A stretch of DNA of 32,841 nt from the NCBI GenBank assembly GCA_036939355.1, contig JALLAP010000028.1, positions 1-32,841 of the forward strand. Reading direction: 5' to 3'. This stretch comes from Thalassiosira profunda (taxonomy: Eukaryota; Bacillariophyta; Thalassiosirophyceae; Thalassiosirales; Thalassiosiraceae). Below, piece by piece: positions 1-8,405 of the stretch (position 1 is the stretch's first letter; every line of letters begins with the position of its first letter). Under the pieces are notes generated by a model, which saw nothing but the letters and a program-made list of their open reading frames with translations, did no database searches and was not told the origin of the DNA. The translations under genes were made by a program, and so were the position numbers.

Positions 1-2
1 AT

Positions 3-260
3 CCCTCGGACGCCAAGGTGATACGCCGGCTGCCGTCGCTGTTGGCGTCCGAGGGGTGGGCACTGCTTTGCTTGAACGCGCCCGAGCTGGACACCGCTTT
101 CTTATTAGAACTGGTGAGGATCGAAGCACCGGAACTGGGCTTCGTAGAACGGTTGGACAACCCGCCGGAGTTTGCCTCGGCGTTTCCGGAGCGTGCCTTG
201 AAGGTCCTCGTGTTTCAGTACCGGCCGGTGCTTAACGCAGAAGACAACGATGTGAGATGA
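3..260 (+). CDS. C-terminal end of a class I SAM-dependent methyltransferase-like protein (5' partial)
   Basis: The frame is open from the window edge to TGA at 258-260, so only about 85 C-terminal residues are present. The segments CLNAPELDTAFL, PELGFVERLDNPPEF and ERALKVLVFQ resemble, from memory of the family, the C-terminal end of bacterial-type SAM-dependent RNA methyltransferases of the RlmI/COG1092 group (final strands of the Rossmann-type fold). The SAM-binding motifs would lie upstream, outside the window, so the assignment rests on the tail alone. The gene is convergent with the nitrilase-like gene ending at 494. Alternative: an unrelated conserved protein. Confidence 0.5.
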   Translation, partial: PSDAKVIRRLPSLLASEGWALLCLNAPELDTAFLLELVRIEAPELGFVERLDNPPEFASAFPERALKVLVFQYRPVLNAEDNDVR

Positions 261-493
261 ATGCGTGGGAGCGTGGACGAGAGAGAAGACACCGATTCAT
301 CGTGACCTTCGACGACGTGCATTTGCGTTCTCTTGCTCGCTGAACTACTTCCTCCTCGAATGTGCTGCGCCTTCCTCGGGACCCTTTGATTGATTGAAAG
401 GAAGGAGTTAACCCCGCCTGTGGCCTCCAGTGGCCTCTAGGCTCTCCTCCTTCGTAGTACACAAGCCTTCGATTGTACTCATATTATAGTATA

Positions 494-2419
494 TCATTCT
501 CCCCCGTTGTCTGTGATAGGCACAGGATCGTAGACCGTCAGCCTCGGTGGGTACATTGCGCTCGAAAAGACTCCCCGGAGCGCATCCTTCCAGTGTCGGC
601 GCCCTCTCTCTGTATACAGATTGTAGTCTTTGAAATCGTAGTTCATTTCATAGTTGAAAGTAACATCCGTCGCTTTGAGTGCAGAGGCAGTTGAGGGAAT
701 GTGAGGGAGTGTCACAGAGTGTGCTGATGAGCGAAAGACAATCTCACCAGAGATGACAGCTGTTCGCTTGATGGACTGCGAACCACCGTGGAATTCCTGT
801 AGAATCAAGAAAACGAGCACTCGGTGGGATACTTTCAATTGAGCACGGCGGACGACACTGCCCTGCCGGAAACAACTCACGTATTCGTTCGGCTTGCACT
901 CGTCCTCTCCGTATGTGGTGCTGGGAGGCACGTGGCCCTCTGCGCCGTCTTGTAAGAATACGTGGCCGCCGTCCGCGAGGGCCATGCTCGACACCTCGAC
1001 GTCCATTCCGGCACTGCTAATGAGTTGCAATTGAGCCTGCCGTTTCGGGAGCCCGATCCACTCGATGGAATCGTTCGCCGAGCTCGGAACGAGCGTGTTC
1101 TGCCCCGTCACCAGGTCGGCGGTGTGTGTCATTAGCGCCCGCCGTTGCAGGTGATCCAGGCAAATCTCGACGGCAAATGATATGCCGTCCAGGTAGAACC
1201 AGCCGTATTCGATCATGGTGTACCCCAGCCCTGATAACTCGTCTTTATATCGCATCCATACATCGTTGTCGTATCGATGCTGCCCGCTCGCGTGCGGATT
1301 CATCAATGTCCGGTCGAGCGTGCGATCCTTCTCGTCCAGCAGCTCCATCACGAGGGTGCGGTTGGTCAGGTCCCGCATTGGCGTCATGAAATCAATGTTG
1401 GAGACATAGCGCTTCGGCACGATGAAGTTCTTCCCGGCGGTCTCCTTCTTGATCGACACCTTCGCCGGGTCGAATCCCTTGTACATGGGCGCAAAGTTGT
1501 AGAATTGGAAATCGAACGTATCCTCGACGGGCAATGCCTCGCTCGCGATCACGGTGCCAAACAAAAACAGCCAGTTCTCGAACCGTTCGTCGGCAGCAAT
1601 GTCCTCGAGGCCCTTGAGAATGTGGCAGATGTCGCTGCATTCTCCTTCCGCCTCTTCCTCCTCCTCCAGCACGAACTGAAATGCTCCGTCACTCCCTCTG
1701 AAAAAGAACTCCGGGGCGAGGAATATCTTGAGCGTGGATTCGTCCTGGTCCGACTTGTCATATGCCCTGTTCACGGCGTCTCGCATGATTGCCAGCCGGT
1801 GGTGGACGTCCTCGGTGGTATCCTCGAGGCCGAGGTAGCATTGATACTCCTCGGAATCTTCGGGCAGTCCGTAGGAGTGCAACCCCTCGCATTCCGGGTT
1901 CCTCTCCTCCTCCCCCGTGCTCTCGTCGGCGATGAACGCCGGCGCCCCTCCCGTGTATATCTGGAAGCTTAGCGTCTGCACCCTCTCGTACGGCGACTTG
2001 TTCGCTTTTTTGCTGCGGCCTCGCCCGAGCCGCTCTAGGACGCTCTCGATCTCCGCCGCCTCCTCGTATTCGGACGAGGCGAGGGGTGTTGGGGCGCGAT
2101 GGGCGAGCTTGAAGCATACCACTGCTGTGGCGCACGCTGCAATTGCAAATGCAAATTGCAACGAGCGAGAATGCAAAATGGTGCACAAGATGTGAGCAAA
2201 ACCGAAGTTACACAGCAAGCAAGCCCCAAGCACGAAGATCGGGCACCCAAAGTACGCACCCGCCGACAGGAACAGCGCCCACAGCGCGCTCCGCCCTCGC
2301 TCGTCCGCGCGCTCCGTCCGCTTCGTTTGATGTTGATGGGTGTCATCATTTCGATCGCCTCCGACGAACCGCAGCCCGACCAGCGGCGTGCTCTCGGTCC
2401 GCTCCGGCGCCCGCCGCAT
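494..2419 (-). CDS. Membrane-anchored nitrilase-superfamily-like protein
   Basis: This is one uninterrupted frame of 641 aa. After a charged N-terminus, residues about 45-110 hold two or three hydrophobic segments (ALWALFLSAGAYFGCPIFVL, then a second stretch through FAIAACATAVVCF), so the protein is probably membrane-bound. The rest looks like a carbon-nitrogen hydrolase fold with the Glu-Lys-Cys triad: LAPEFFFRG (Glu about 237), VPKRYVSNIDF (Lys about 336) and FAVEICLDH (Cys about 418). That triad hydrolyses nitriles or amides in the family; the substrate here is unknown. There is an acidic insert of consecutive Glu near residue 255. The gene is divergent from the small gene starting at 2655. 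Several ATGs cluster at the 5' end; the first was chosen. Confidence 0.6.
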   Translation of the reverse strand: MRRAPERTESTPLVGLRFVGGDRNDDTHQHQTKRTERADERGRSALWALFLSAGAYFGCPIFVLGACLLCNFGFAHILCTILHSRSLQFAFAIAACATAVVCFKLAHRAPTPLASSEYEEAAEIESVLERLGRGRSKKANKSPYERVQTLSFQIYTGGAPAFIADESTGEEERNPECEGLHSYGLPEDSEEYQCYLGLEDTTEDVHHRLAIMRDAVNRAYDKSDQDESTLKIFLAPEFFFRGSDGAFQFVLEEEEEAEGECSDICHILKGLEDIAADERFENWLFLFGTVIASEALPVEDTFDFQFYNFAPMYKGFDPAKVSIKKETAGKNFIVPKRYVSNIDFMTPMRDLTNRTLVMELLDEKDRTLDRTLMNPHASGQHRYDNDVWMRYKDELSGLGYTMIEYGWFYLDGISFAVEICLDHLQRRALMTHTADLVTGQNTLVPSSANDSIEWIGLPKRQAQLQLISSAGMDVEVSSMALADGGHVFLQDGAEGHVPPSTTYGEDECKPNEYVSCFRQGSVVRRAQLKVSHRVLVFLILQEFHGGSQSIKRTAVISGEIVFRSSAHSVTLPHIPSTASALKATDVTFNYEMNYDFKDYNLYTERGRRHWKDALRGVFSSAMYPPRLTVYDPVPITDNGGE

Positions 2420-2654
2420 GATGATGTTCGCTTCGTCTCAACCAGGAAGCCGATTTATGAGGCGAGGAGACGGGCGTGGTCTGCGGTGTTGCAACCTCGT
2501 GAAAGTGCAGGGCGTTCGTCTTGTGGCGGAGATTCGCTGGTACTTAGGTACTATTCCACTGGGTTTCTACGCAAAAGATACTTTTAGTTTTAGAAATCCG
2601 GCCGGCCGGATTTCGCGGATTCATCCCCTCCGCCCCCCAACCTCCTCGCCCACC
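2420..2654. promoter_or_regulatory. Divergent promoter region between the nitrilase-like gene and the small + strand gene
   Basis: These 235 bp separate the start codons of two divergent genes and so should hold both promoters. The clearest structure is the perfect 22-bp palindrome at 2593-2614, 41 bp before the + strand ATG. No confident TATA box was found. Confidence 0.45.
2593..2614. repeat. Perfect 22-bp palindrome in the divergent promoter
   Basis: The left half gaaatccggcc is followed directly by its exact reverse complement, with no spacer. The core repeats GGCC/CCGG. It could bind a dimeric regulator or form a cruciform; no factor can be named. Confidence 0.85.
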
Positions 2655-3260
2655 ATGGCCGCCGCCGCCGCCAACGACAGCAGCTGCCGCGCCGCCCAGG
2701 ACCCTCCGGCCCGGAGGCCGGCCCGCGACCGCGCCGCCAAAACCGGAGACCTGGCGGCATCCTTTACCAATTATGTTGATTCCGCCCCGCCGCAGGAGGT
2801 CAAAGATTTGACGGACCAATTGCAAAGGGCGCTGGGGGCGATTGCCACCGGCGCCGAGGCCGAAGGAGGCGCTGCAGGAGAAGACGCAGGAGCCGACAAT
2901 ACAAATTTGGAGGGCGCATCAGCACAGCCGGGGCGGAGGCGCACACGGCGGCGGTCCCACTCGTCGCCCTCCAGCCCCTTCCAATCATCCATCACCTCCA
3001 CAACCAGCCCCGCCTCGCTGACACGGCCGGGCGGCGACGAGTATTACGCCCCCAAATCCTCCTCCCGGCGGAATTCCCGGGCGGGGTCCGAACTGGCCGC
3101 GAGCATGAAGTTGGCCGCGCAAAAGGCTTTGGCGGAGCTGGGAGAGCTAAAGGATGATGGCGAAGATGACGATGAGTTGGTGCGGGCGGGGGTGTTGGAG
3201 GGGGTGCGGGAGGAGAGCGTGCGGAGGTTACTGCGAGAGGACAGCCAGTTGGAGGCGTAG
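2655..3260 (+). CDS. Hypothetical 201-aa Ser/Arg-rich protein
   Basis: The ATG at 2655 sits in an excellent eukaryotic start context (caccATGg). The frame runs further upstream, but that part overlaps the neighbour's start and the promoter, so this start was chosen. Visible features are an Ala-rich start, a short amphipathic helix (VKDLTDQLQRALGAI, about 50-65), a basic stretch RRRTRRRSHSSPSS (about 94-107) that could be a nuclear signal or phosphorylation region, a Ser/Thr-rich middle, and a C-terminal helical region with an acidic run (DDGEDDDELV) ending in RRLLREDSQLEA. No known domain was recognised. Confidence 0.6.
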   Translation: MAAAAANDSSCRAAQDPPARRPARDRAAKTGDLAASFTNYVDSAPPQEVKDLTDQLQRALGAIATGAEAEGGAAGEDAGADNTNLEGASAQPGRRRTRRRSHSSPSSPFQSSITSTTSPASLTRPGGDEYYAPKSSSRRNSRAGSELAASMKLAAQKALAELGELKDDGEDDDELVRAGVLEGVREESVRRLLREDSQLEA

Positions 3261-4134
3261 GAGGGGATGGAATGGGTGGGCTATAATTTTGAGGGGAGAG
3301 CTTTGAAGGTTTCCAGGAGCGCAATGGATATGCCGCCAATTAGAAGTTATGAGAGTCGATGCGAGGTTCCCAACGTTGGCAGACCAGACGCATAGATGAG
3401 GCTTCAGCTTGCAAAGAATAAGTTGGGCTGTGAAGTTCCAGTTATGCGAGAGAACGGGCCGGACCGAACTAGATGAAGCTGCATACATTTGCCCCGGAGG
3501 CTTCGATGTATGAGTACGAATCAACGTTGCAACCCAACCACCACTGCGTAAACTCAAAGCATTACAAGTACAAGGCCGCCAAATCAGAAGTGCTTTGCAC
3601 TTCGATGGGGGGAGAAGAGGAAGCTGCGCCACTGGGGCACAGATAAGTCCCTCTCAAAGTTGGGCGTAACTGGGACGGTACGGTAGACGGCTGATTTGTT
3701 TGCGATAGAAGCAAATGAATGTGGGTCGGTACAGTAAAAGGCATTGAGAGCAGAAGCAAAAGCAAGACCAAACGAGGAGACGTGCACAACTTCTCTCACA
3801 CTCCTCTCACACACAACGCAGGCGCTCCTTTGCAACGATTGCCCGCGCCTCCCATCCCGTTCCCGTCGCCGCGGCAACATCTAGCATCGATAGCTCATAA
3901 ATATTTGCCGGCGACAGGGCGAAGGGACGACGCATCTCCAGGTGAGTGCAGGATACCGGCAGATAAGATACCGCCGTTTGGAGATCGTTGTTGGTGATGC
4001 GAACCCGATGCATGCATTGCAACCCGCCAGCGTTTGCACTTCCTTTGCATCAATTGGCGTGCCAGCGCTCACTCTTGCATTTTATGCATTTACATTTCAT
4101 CGTATCCACAGTTAGATATATCGACACATAAGTC
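3261..4134. other. Intergenic region, 874 bp, with probable promoter of the Cys-rich gene
   Basis: No gene can be supported; short frames on both strands are not gene-like. The last 150 bp before the ATG at 4135 are AT-rich and contain several TGCAT/ATGCA words (near 4008-4020, 4047, 4076-4090), plus TATA-like stretches near 3898 and 4115. CT/CA-rich repeats lie near 3790-3815. The 3' UTR of the upstream + strand gene must also lie here. Confidence 0.4.
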
Positions 4135-6393
4135 ATGAAGCTGATCGCCGCATCGAGCGTTCTGCTCGCGGGCGGGGCCTCCGCGAAGAACCTGCGCTCC
4201 TATCGGCCCAGCAACAGCAAGGCGGCATCCTACGCACGATCAATCGCCGGGCTCCAGGCGCTCGGGAAGCTATCCCACGCCAAGGACGGCCGCGCGCTGC
4301 AGCTCGTCGGATTCGAGGATGTGGATTTGGAGCTGTTCCAGTTCGGCGCGCCGAATACCTGCGGGGAGACGTGCGACAACGACGCGCTGTGCGCCTCGTT
4401 CATGACGACGGGGAACGACCTCGAGGCGACGTGCAACGAGGGGTGCGTTCCCCAGGCGGCGTTGGATTTCTGCGAGCAACTGTGCAGCAGTGCCAATAAT
4501 CCAGCGCTGGATTCAAGTGCGCTGGACTCGAGGCCCATGCTCGGGGGTGCGGGTGCTTCGCAGGGGGCGTCGGCGGGCGTTGGTGCCCCATCGGCCGCGA
4601 CCGCCGAGCAGCGGCAGGGATTCCTCGACGCCGCTCTTGGCATGGCCTGCGGCTCCTGTGAGTACTACAAGTGCTGCACGAACGGCGAGGTGGCCGTCGG
4701 CGAGACCAAGTACGCCGCGTGCTCTGACCGTCTCCCCGACCCCGACGCTTTCCTTCCCGGAGAGGGATTGGACTTCCTCGAGGATTGGGAGGGTATGATG
4801 GGCGATATCCCCGATTGGGAGTCGCTCTTTCCTGAAGACTGGGGCGCGTGGGATGCTCCGGGCATGGCTCCGGGTGCCACCCAGGGCGGCAGCGGGTCCG
4901 GCCCCGGCGGCACCGATCAAGCTTCGGGCCTTTCAGGGCTGGGACAGCTCGTGGGCAGCTTTGACTGTCCCGATACCTGCGACTGCGAGACCCTCTTCTC
5001 TGGCACCGCAAGCCTCGAGACCATCGAGGACGCCTGCAACTCCAACTGCCTCCCCACGGTCACAGTTTGTGAGGAAGTATGCTCCGGCGATGCTGCCGCT
5101 TCTCAACTTTGCAACGTGTGCAACTTTCTCTCGTGCTGCGGAGAGGATGAGGGCGGGAAGTTCACTACCTGCCAGGAGTATGTCCCAAACCTCGAGCAGC
5201 TGCTGGATGTCGGGGACGGTGCCAGCTGGGGTGGCCCTGGCAGCGCCGTGAATCTTCCGGCCTTGGACTTGGAAAGTCTGTTCAACGGCGTGAAGTGTGC
5301 TGACACGTGCGAAAAACCCGATCTTTGTGGTTCGTTCCTCACAAGCATGAGCGACCAGACTGTCATCAAAGAGGCGTGCAATGCCAACTGCCTCCCCGAA
5401 GTGACCACCTGCGAACAAATCTGCGGGAACATGGACGGGCCCGAGGTCTTTGGACCAATGATCGATAACGCCTGCCAGACCTGCCAATTCTTCGAGTGCT
5501 GTGCCACCAATTCCTTCGAGACCTGCGGGTCGAAGATGCCCGCGATGCCTGATATGGGTAACCTCTTTCCTGACATCGATTGGGAGGCGTGGGGCACTCC
5601 TGGTGCATCTCAGGGCGACAATCTGGGCCTTGAGGGTGTGGACTGGAGCGGAATCGAGGAGGCGTTGGCGGATGTATTCGATCAGCTCCAAACCGCCATC
5701 CAGGACGTGGTGGGCGATACGTCAGTGCCCGAATTCTGCCCCGATGGCAATACTTGCCCGGTCGAAGGCTTTTGCGACATCTTCGATGGAAACACGGCCA
5801 ACTGGAACTTGGCTACCATCGACTATGAGCAGGCGTGCACAGAGAATGCCCTCTTTCGTTGCGGCCCGGCCGAGTTTAAGCAGATGTGTACTGAGAAATG
5901 CACTGAGGGAAGCCTTACAGCTCCTGGTGCCGTCACGGCAGAGGCTCGAATGGGTGGAGACTTGGCTGACGGGATGTTCTGCTCCTTGTGCGACATCGCC
6001 ACGTGCTGCGAGACCAAGGGCGACTCTACAACGTTCGAGGACTGCGCCACGGCGGCTGTCCCTCAAGAGTTTGGCGATGCCATCGAGTCTGCCGCTGGCG
6101 ATGAAAGCTCGAGCGGACCGATTGAGCAGACAGGAGACGAAAGTGCGAGCGCCTCCACTGAGGACGCCTCTCCGGCCGACGAAGCGAATGGCCAGCAGTC
6201 CGCTGCGAGCGATGGATCCTCTAGCGACTCTGAGCCCCTCGTTCCCGACACTCAGCCAGTTGACGATCCCAACGACCCCATCCTTGCTGCGATTGAAAGG
6301 GAGGAATCGGTGGCCTCTGGGTCGGGCAATTTGGGGGCCACGTTGGGCATCGCTTTGTCTTCTGTTGCCGCCGTGGCCATCGTCTGCATCTAA
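4135..6393 (+). CDS. Secreted, GPI-anchor-like protein with four cysteine-rich modules
   Basis: A 752-aa single-exon protein. The N-terminus is a signal peptide (KLIAASSVLLAGGASA, cleavage expected near residue 18). Four Cys-rich modules follow (about 75-185, 278-345, 382-470 and 535-650). Each runs C..TC....C, then C(N)xxC, a CEQ/EVC-type pair, and ends in C..C..(Y/F/A)..CC, for example CGSCEYYKCC, CNVCNFLSCC, CQTCQFFECC and CSLCDIATCC. Acidic Trp/Gly-rich linkers separate them. The C-terminus is a Ser/Asp/Glu-rich stalk followed by a short hydrophobic tail that ends the protein (LGATLGIALSSVAAVAIVCI), which fits a GPI-anchor signal or a terminal membrane anchor. It is therefore probably a cell-surface or wall protein. 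No named family was recognised. It is convergent with the methyltransferase remnant, only 61 bp away. Confidence 0.8.
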   Translation: MKLIAASSVLLAGGASAKNLRSYRPSNSKAASYARSIAGLQALGKLSHAKDGRALQLVGFEDVDLELFQFGAPNTCGETCDNDALCASFMTTGNDLEATCNEGCVPQAALDFCEQLCSSANNPALDSSALDSRPMLGGAGASQGASAGVGAPSAATAEQRQGFLDAALGMACGSCEYYKCCTNGEVAVGETKYAACSDRLPDPDAFLPGEGLDFLEDWEGMMGDIPDWESLFPEDWGAWDAPGMAPGATQGGSGSGPGGTDQASGLSGLGQLVGSFDCPDTCDCETLFSGTASLETIEDACNSNCLPTVTVCEEVCSGDAAASQLCNVCNFLSCCGEDEGGKFTTCQEYVPNLEQLLDVGDGASWGGPGSAVNLPALDLESLFNGVKCADTCEKPDLCGSFLTSMSDQTVIKEACNANCLPEVTTCEQICGNMDGPEVFGPMIDNACQTCQFFECCATNSFETCGSKMPAMPDMGNLFPDIDWEAWGTPGASQGDNLGLEGVDWSGIEEALADVFDQLQTAIQDVVGDTSVPEFCPDGNTCPVEGFCDIFDGNTANWNLATIDYEQACTENALFRCGPAEFKQMCTEKCTEGSLTAPGAVTAEARMGGDLADGMFCSLCDIATCCETKGDSTTFEDCATAAVPQEFGDAIESAAGDESSSGPIEQTGDESASASTEDASPADEANGQQSAASDGSSSDSEPLVPDTQPVDDPNDPILAAIEREESVASGSGNLGATLGIALSSVAAVAIVCI

Positions 6394-6454
6394 CCTTGTG
6401 AAATGTTTAGTACTGTTTGAAGCCCGTCTGCGCGTGACACAACGAAACCATAGT

Positions 6455-7911
6455 TTAGAATACTCCTGTTTTGTCCAGCTCGTAGCAATATACCTCTTTC
6501 ATGCTCCGTGCAATGGCGCACGCTAGGCCAACTGGGACAGCATTTCCAACTTGCCGGTATTGCACACCGATGCTTCCACAAATTTCATACCACAAGGGAA
6601 ATGACTGTAGACACATAGCCTCCCGCACAGAAATAAGGCGATCTTCTTTGGGGTGAAACGGAGGGGTGGAACTTGCCCGGATAGTTCGAGCAAGACCGTA
6701 CGGCATTAGGCGGCAAGTCTTGTGCTGACCTGGCTTCAGTGAAGTTGTTTTCCTCCCCATATTTGTCATCCGCTCATCAGCATCAAATAATAGCGCCTCT
6801 TTAACTGTGCCATATTCGTTTGCAGTGCCTGGTCCATGCGTTTTTGGAGGGAACGACGGTTCCGGCATGGTATCCTTCCAAATGTACATGATGACCCGAG
6901 GGCGATCCTGGGGGTCTCCGTAGTCACACGCGTGCAAGACTGTCCACTTTGCGAGGTACCCCATCTTCATCACTTCCTTTGCAATTTGTTTCAAGTAAAA
7001 GATGTTATCTCGGCGCCAGATCCCAACCACATTCTCGAACACAGCAGTTGAACAAGATGTAAGGCGTATAAGATCAACGAGCAACAAGGACAACTCAGCT
7101 CGTTCTCTTCTGCCAGCGATTGGCCCTCTGTTGGCACCAGAAAAGTCTTGGCATGGCGAGCTAAATTCAATGTGATCAGTCCTTCCATACACATACTTCA
7201 ATTTGTCGTAATCCCTGATGAACTCCCTCACGTCGCCAGGATAAACTCGCAAGTCGTCACCAAAATTTTTCTTCAGTGTGCGGACAGCATTTTCATCCAG
7301 TTCTATTGCGGCTACAGTCTCGAAATCATTTGTATGAAACCCAAGTAGACTCCCACCTCTGCCCCAGCAAAGACCTCCAGCGCACGTATTTTACCCTGCG
7401 AGGGCTTTCTCCTTAGCATTCTCTTTGGCAGCCTCCGCTCGTACGAATACCCGCATGTATACCAGTTTCCCGGAGATTGGGGTTGGTAAATCATCCGAGG
7501 CATAATTTGGACCTCATCTGATTCTCCCTCGAACTTCGAAAGCGGCAACTCCTGAACATGGCCTTGAATCTGTACGTATCTGTCTGCCAAATGGTCTGCT
7601 ACATACTCTGAACCTTCGTCTTCGATGCCCAGGATCGAATTGGCGAATTTATCGATCAGGATGCATTTGGCAATATCATTTGAGTTGAAGCGTTGTATTC
7701 CGACAATGCGACGGACCCCACCAACATTCACCACGTAGCAGTGGCGCTTCCTGAACAAGGTGCCCTCATTTGCTACCTCATTTGGATCAAATGGGGCGGC
7801 TGCTTCGCGTGAAACAGGTTTGCTTGCAATTGATTCCCTGGTAGAGCGTTCAGACCGAAATCCCTGGCAGACCACGTCAATCTGCTTCGCATGATCTTCT
7901 CTATATGATGG
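6455..7911 (-). pseudogene. Catalytic part of a cytosine-5 DNA methyltransferase, interrupted upstream and frameshifted
   Basis: The frame is open from the element boundary at 7911. After about 180 residues of unknown N-terminal sequence come the C5-methyltransferase motifs: motif I (EVFAGA, about 7360-7380), motif II (VAAIELDENA), the catalytic PCQ loop (SSPCQDFSG), ENV (AVFENVVGI), the arginine motif DPQDRPRV, motif IX (RTIRASS...SVREAMCLQSFP) and motif X (QVGNAVPVGLA). This family methylates cytosine in DNA using SAM. The reading frame breaks inside motif I, near 7355-7362. Upstream reads FAGAEVGVYLGF and soon stops; the next frame gives GGSLLGFHTNDFETV, so two extra bases (or one lost) would explain it. 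No intron fits. There is no credible start codon in this part; its 5' end probably lies across the mobile element at 26,556-27,408. A sequencing error cannot be excluded. Confidence 0.85.
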
Positions 7912-7929
7912 GCCCTCGGGGCGCCCACC
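7912..7929 (+). repeat. Left 18-bp terminal inverted repeat
   Basis: GCCCTCGGGGCGCCCACC is the exact reverse complement of 26538-26555. Together with the adjoining bases it can also fold locally: TGGGC at 7909-7913 pairs with GCCCA at 7923-7927, giving a small GC-rich hairpin of the kind found near Helitron 3' ends. Confidence 0.6.
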
Positions 7930-8405
7930 CCAGAAGTTTTGAGGTTGCTTGGGAGAGGTGCGGCCTATGGCCTAGTCTTTATTTGGCAAAATGTAACCCA
8001 ATGTAACCTCTTCTCTACGTAGGAACTGGCTGAAATCGAATTCCTACGTATGTACGGTATTGGAGTCCCGTAGAGCTTGTGTAGAGTGTACCAGGGAGGC
8101 ATGTCTGACCTGTGTATGTAGACTTGTAACAGTTCCTCCGTAAAATGGGGTGGAAAAATCTCAATGTAAGATATTTTTCATAGGGTTCCCACGTAGAAAG
8201 TCCTGTAGAATGAAGGGGCAATAGACAGGGCTGTCACAGTGACATAAAACAGTCTAATTTAGACGGGTTATGAGCTCATGGCATTCATACGAGCCGGAGA
8301 AAATGCTGGTTTTTAAGGCGGGTTTGGCTGTGGCAAAGCTCGAGAAATGTGAAGGGTCTTTTAGTGGGTTCAGACAGACATATTTAGACTGGTCATTGTT
8401 TATGT
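7930..8405. other. Left (3') non-coding end of the element, with hairpins
   Basis: This stretch lies between the terminal repeat and the polyprotein stop codon and has no gene. It holds a 10-bp tandem repeat (aatgtaaccc / aatgtaacct, 7990-8009), a perfect 10-bp stem hairpin at 8016-8050, and at 8151-8180 a looser hairpin (GGAAAAAT ... ATTTTTCA) resembling the intronic repeats. The words ggagtcccg (near 8061) and ggttatgagc (near 8265) echo motifs of the same intronic family. It should also carry the 3' UTR. Confidence 0.5.
8016..8050. repeat. Hairpin with perfect 10-bp stem near the left end of the element
   Basis: TACGTAGGAA at 8016-8025 and its exact reverse complement TTCCTACGTA at 8041-8050 flank a 15-nt loop. 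It lies about 100 bp inside the proposed left (3') terminus. Helitrons often need a 3' hairpin for termination of rolling-circle transfer, though usually within about 10-20 bp of the end. It could also serve as a transcription end signal. Confidence 0.7.

Noticed and set aside
1277..1972. A 231-aa plus-strand frame within the nitrilase-like gene
   Set aside because: It is antisense to a long frame with recognisable catalytic motifs.
7972..7975. CTAG on the minus strand as a canonical Helitron 3' end
   Set aside because: No T follows as target base, the hairpin is about 40 nt away rather than about 10, and the exact inverted repeat at 7912-7929 gives a better end.
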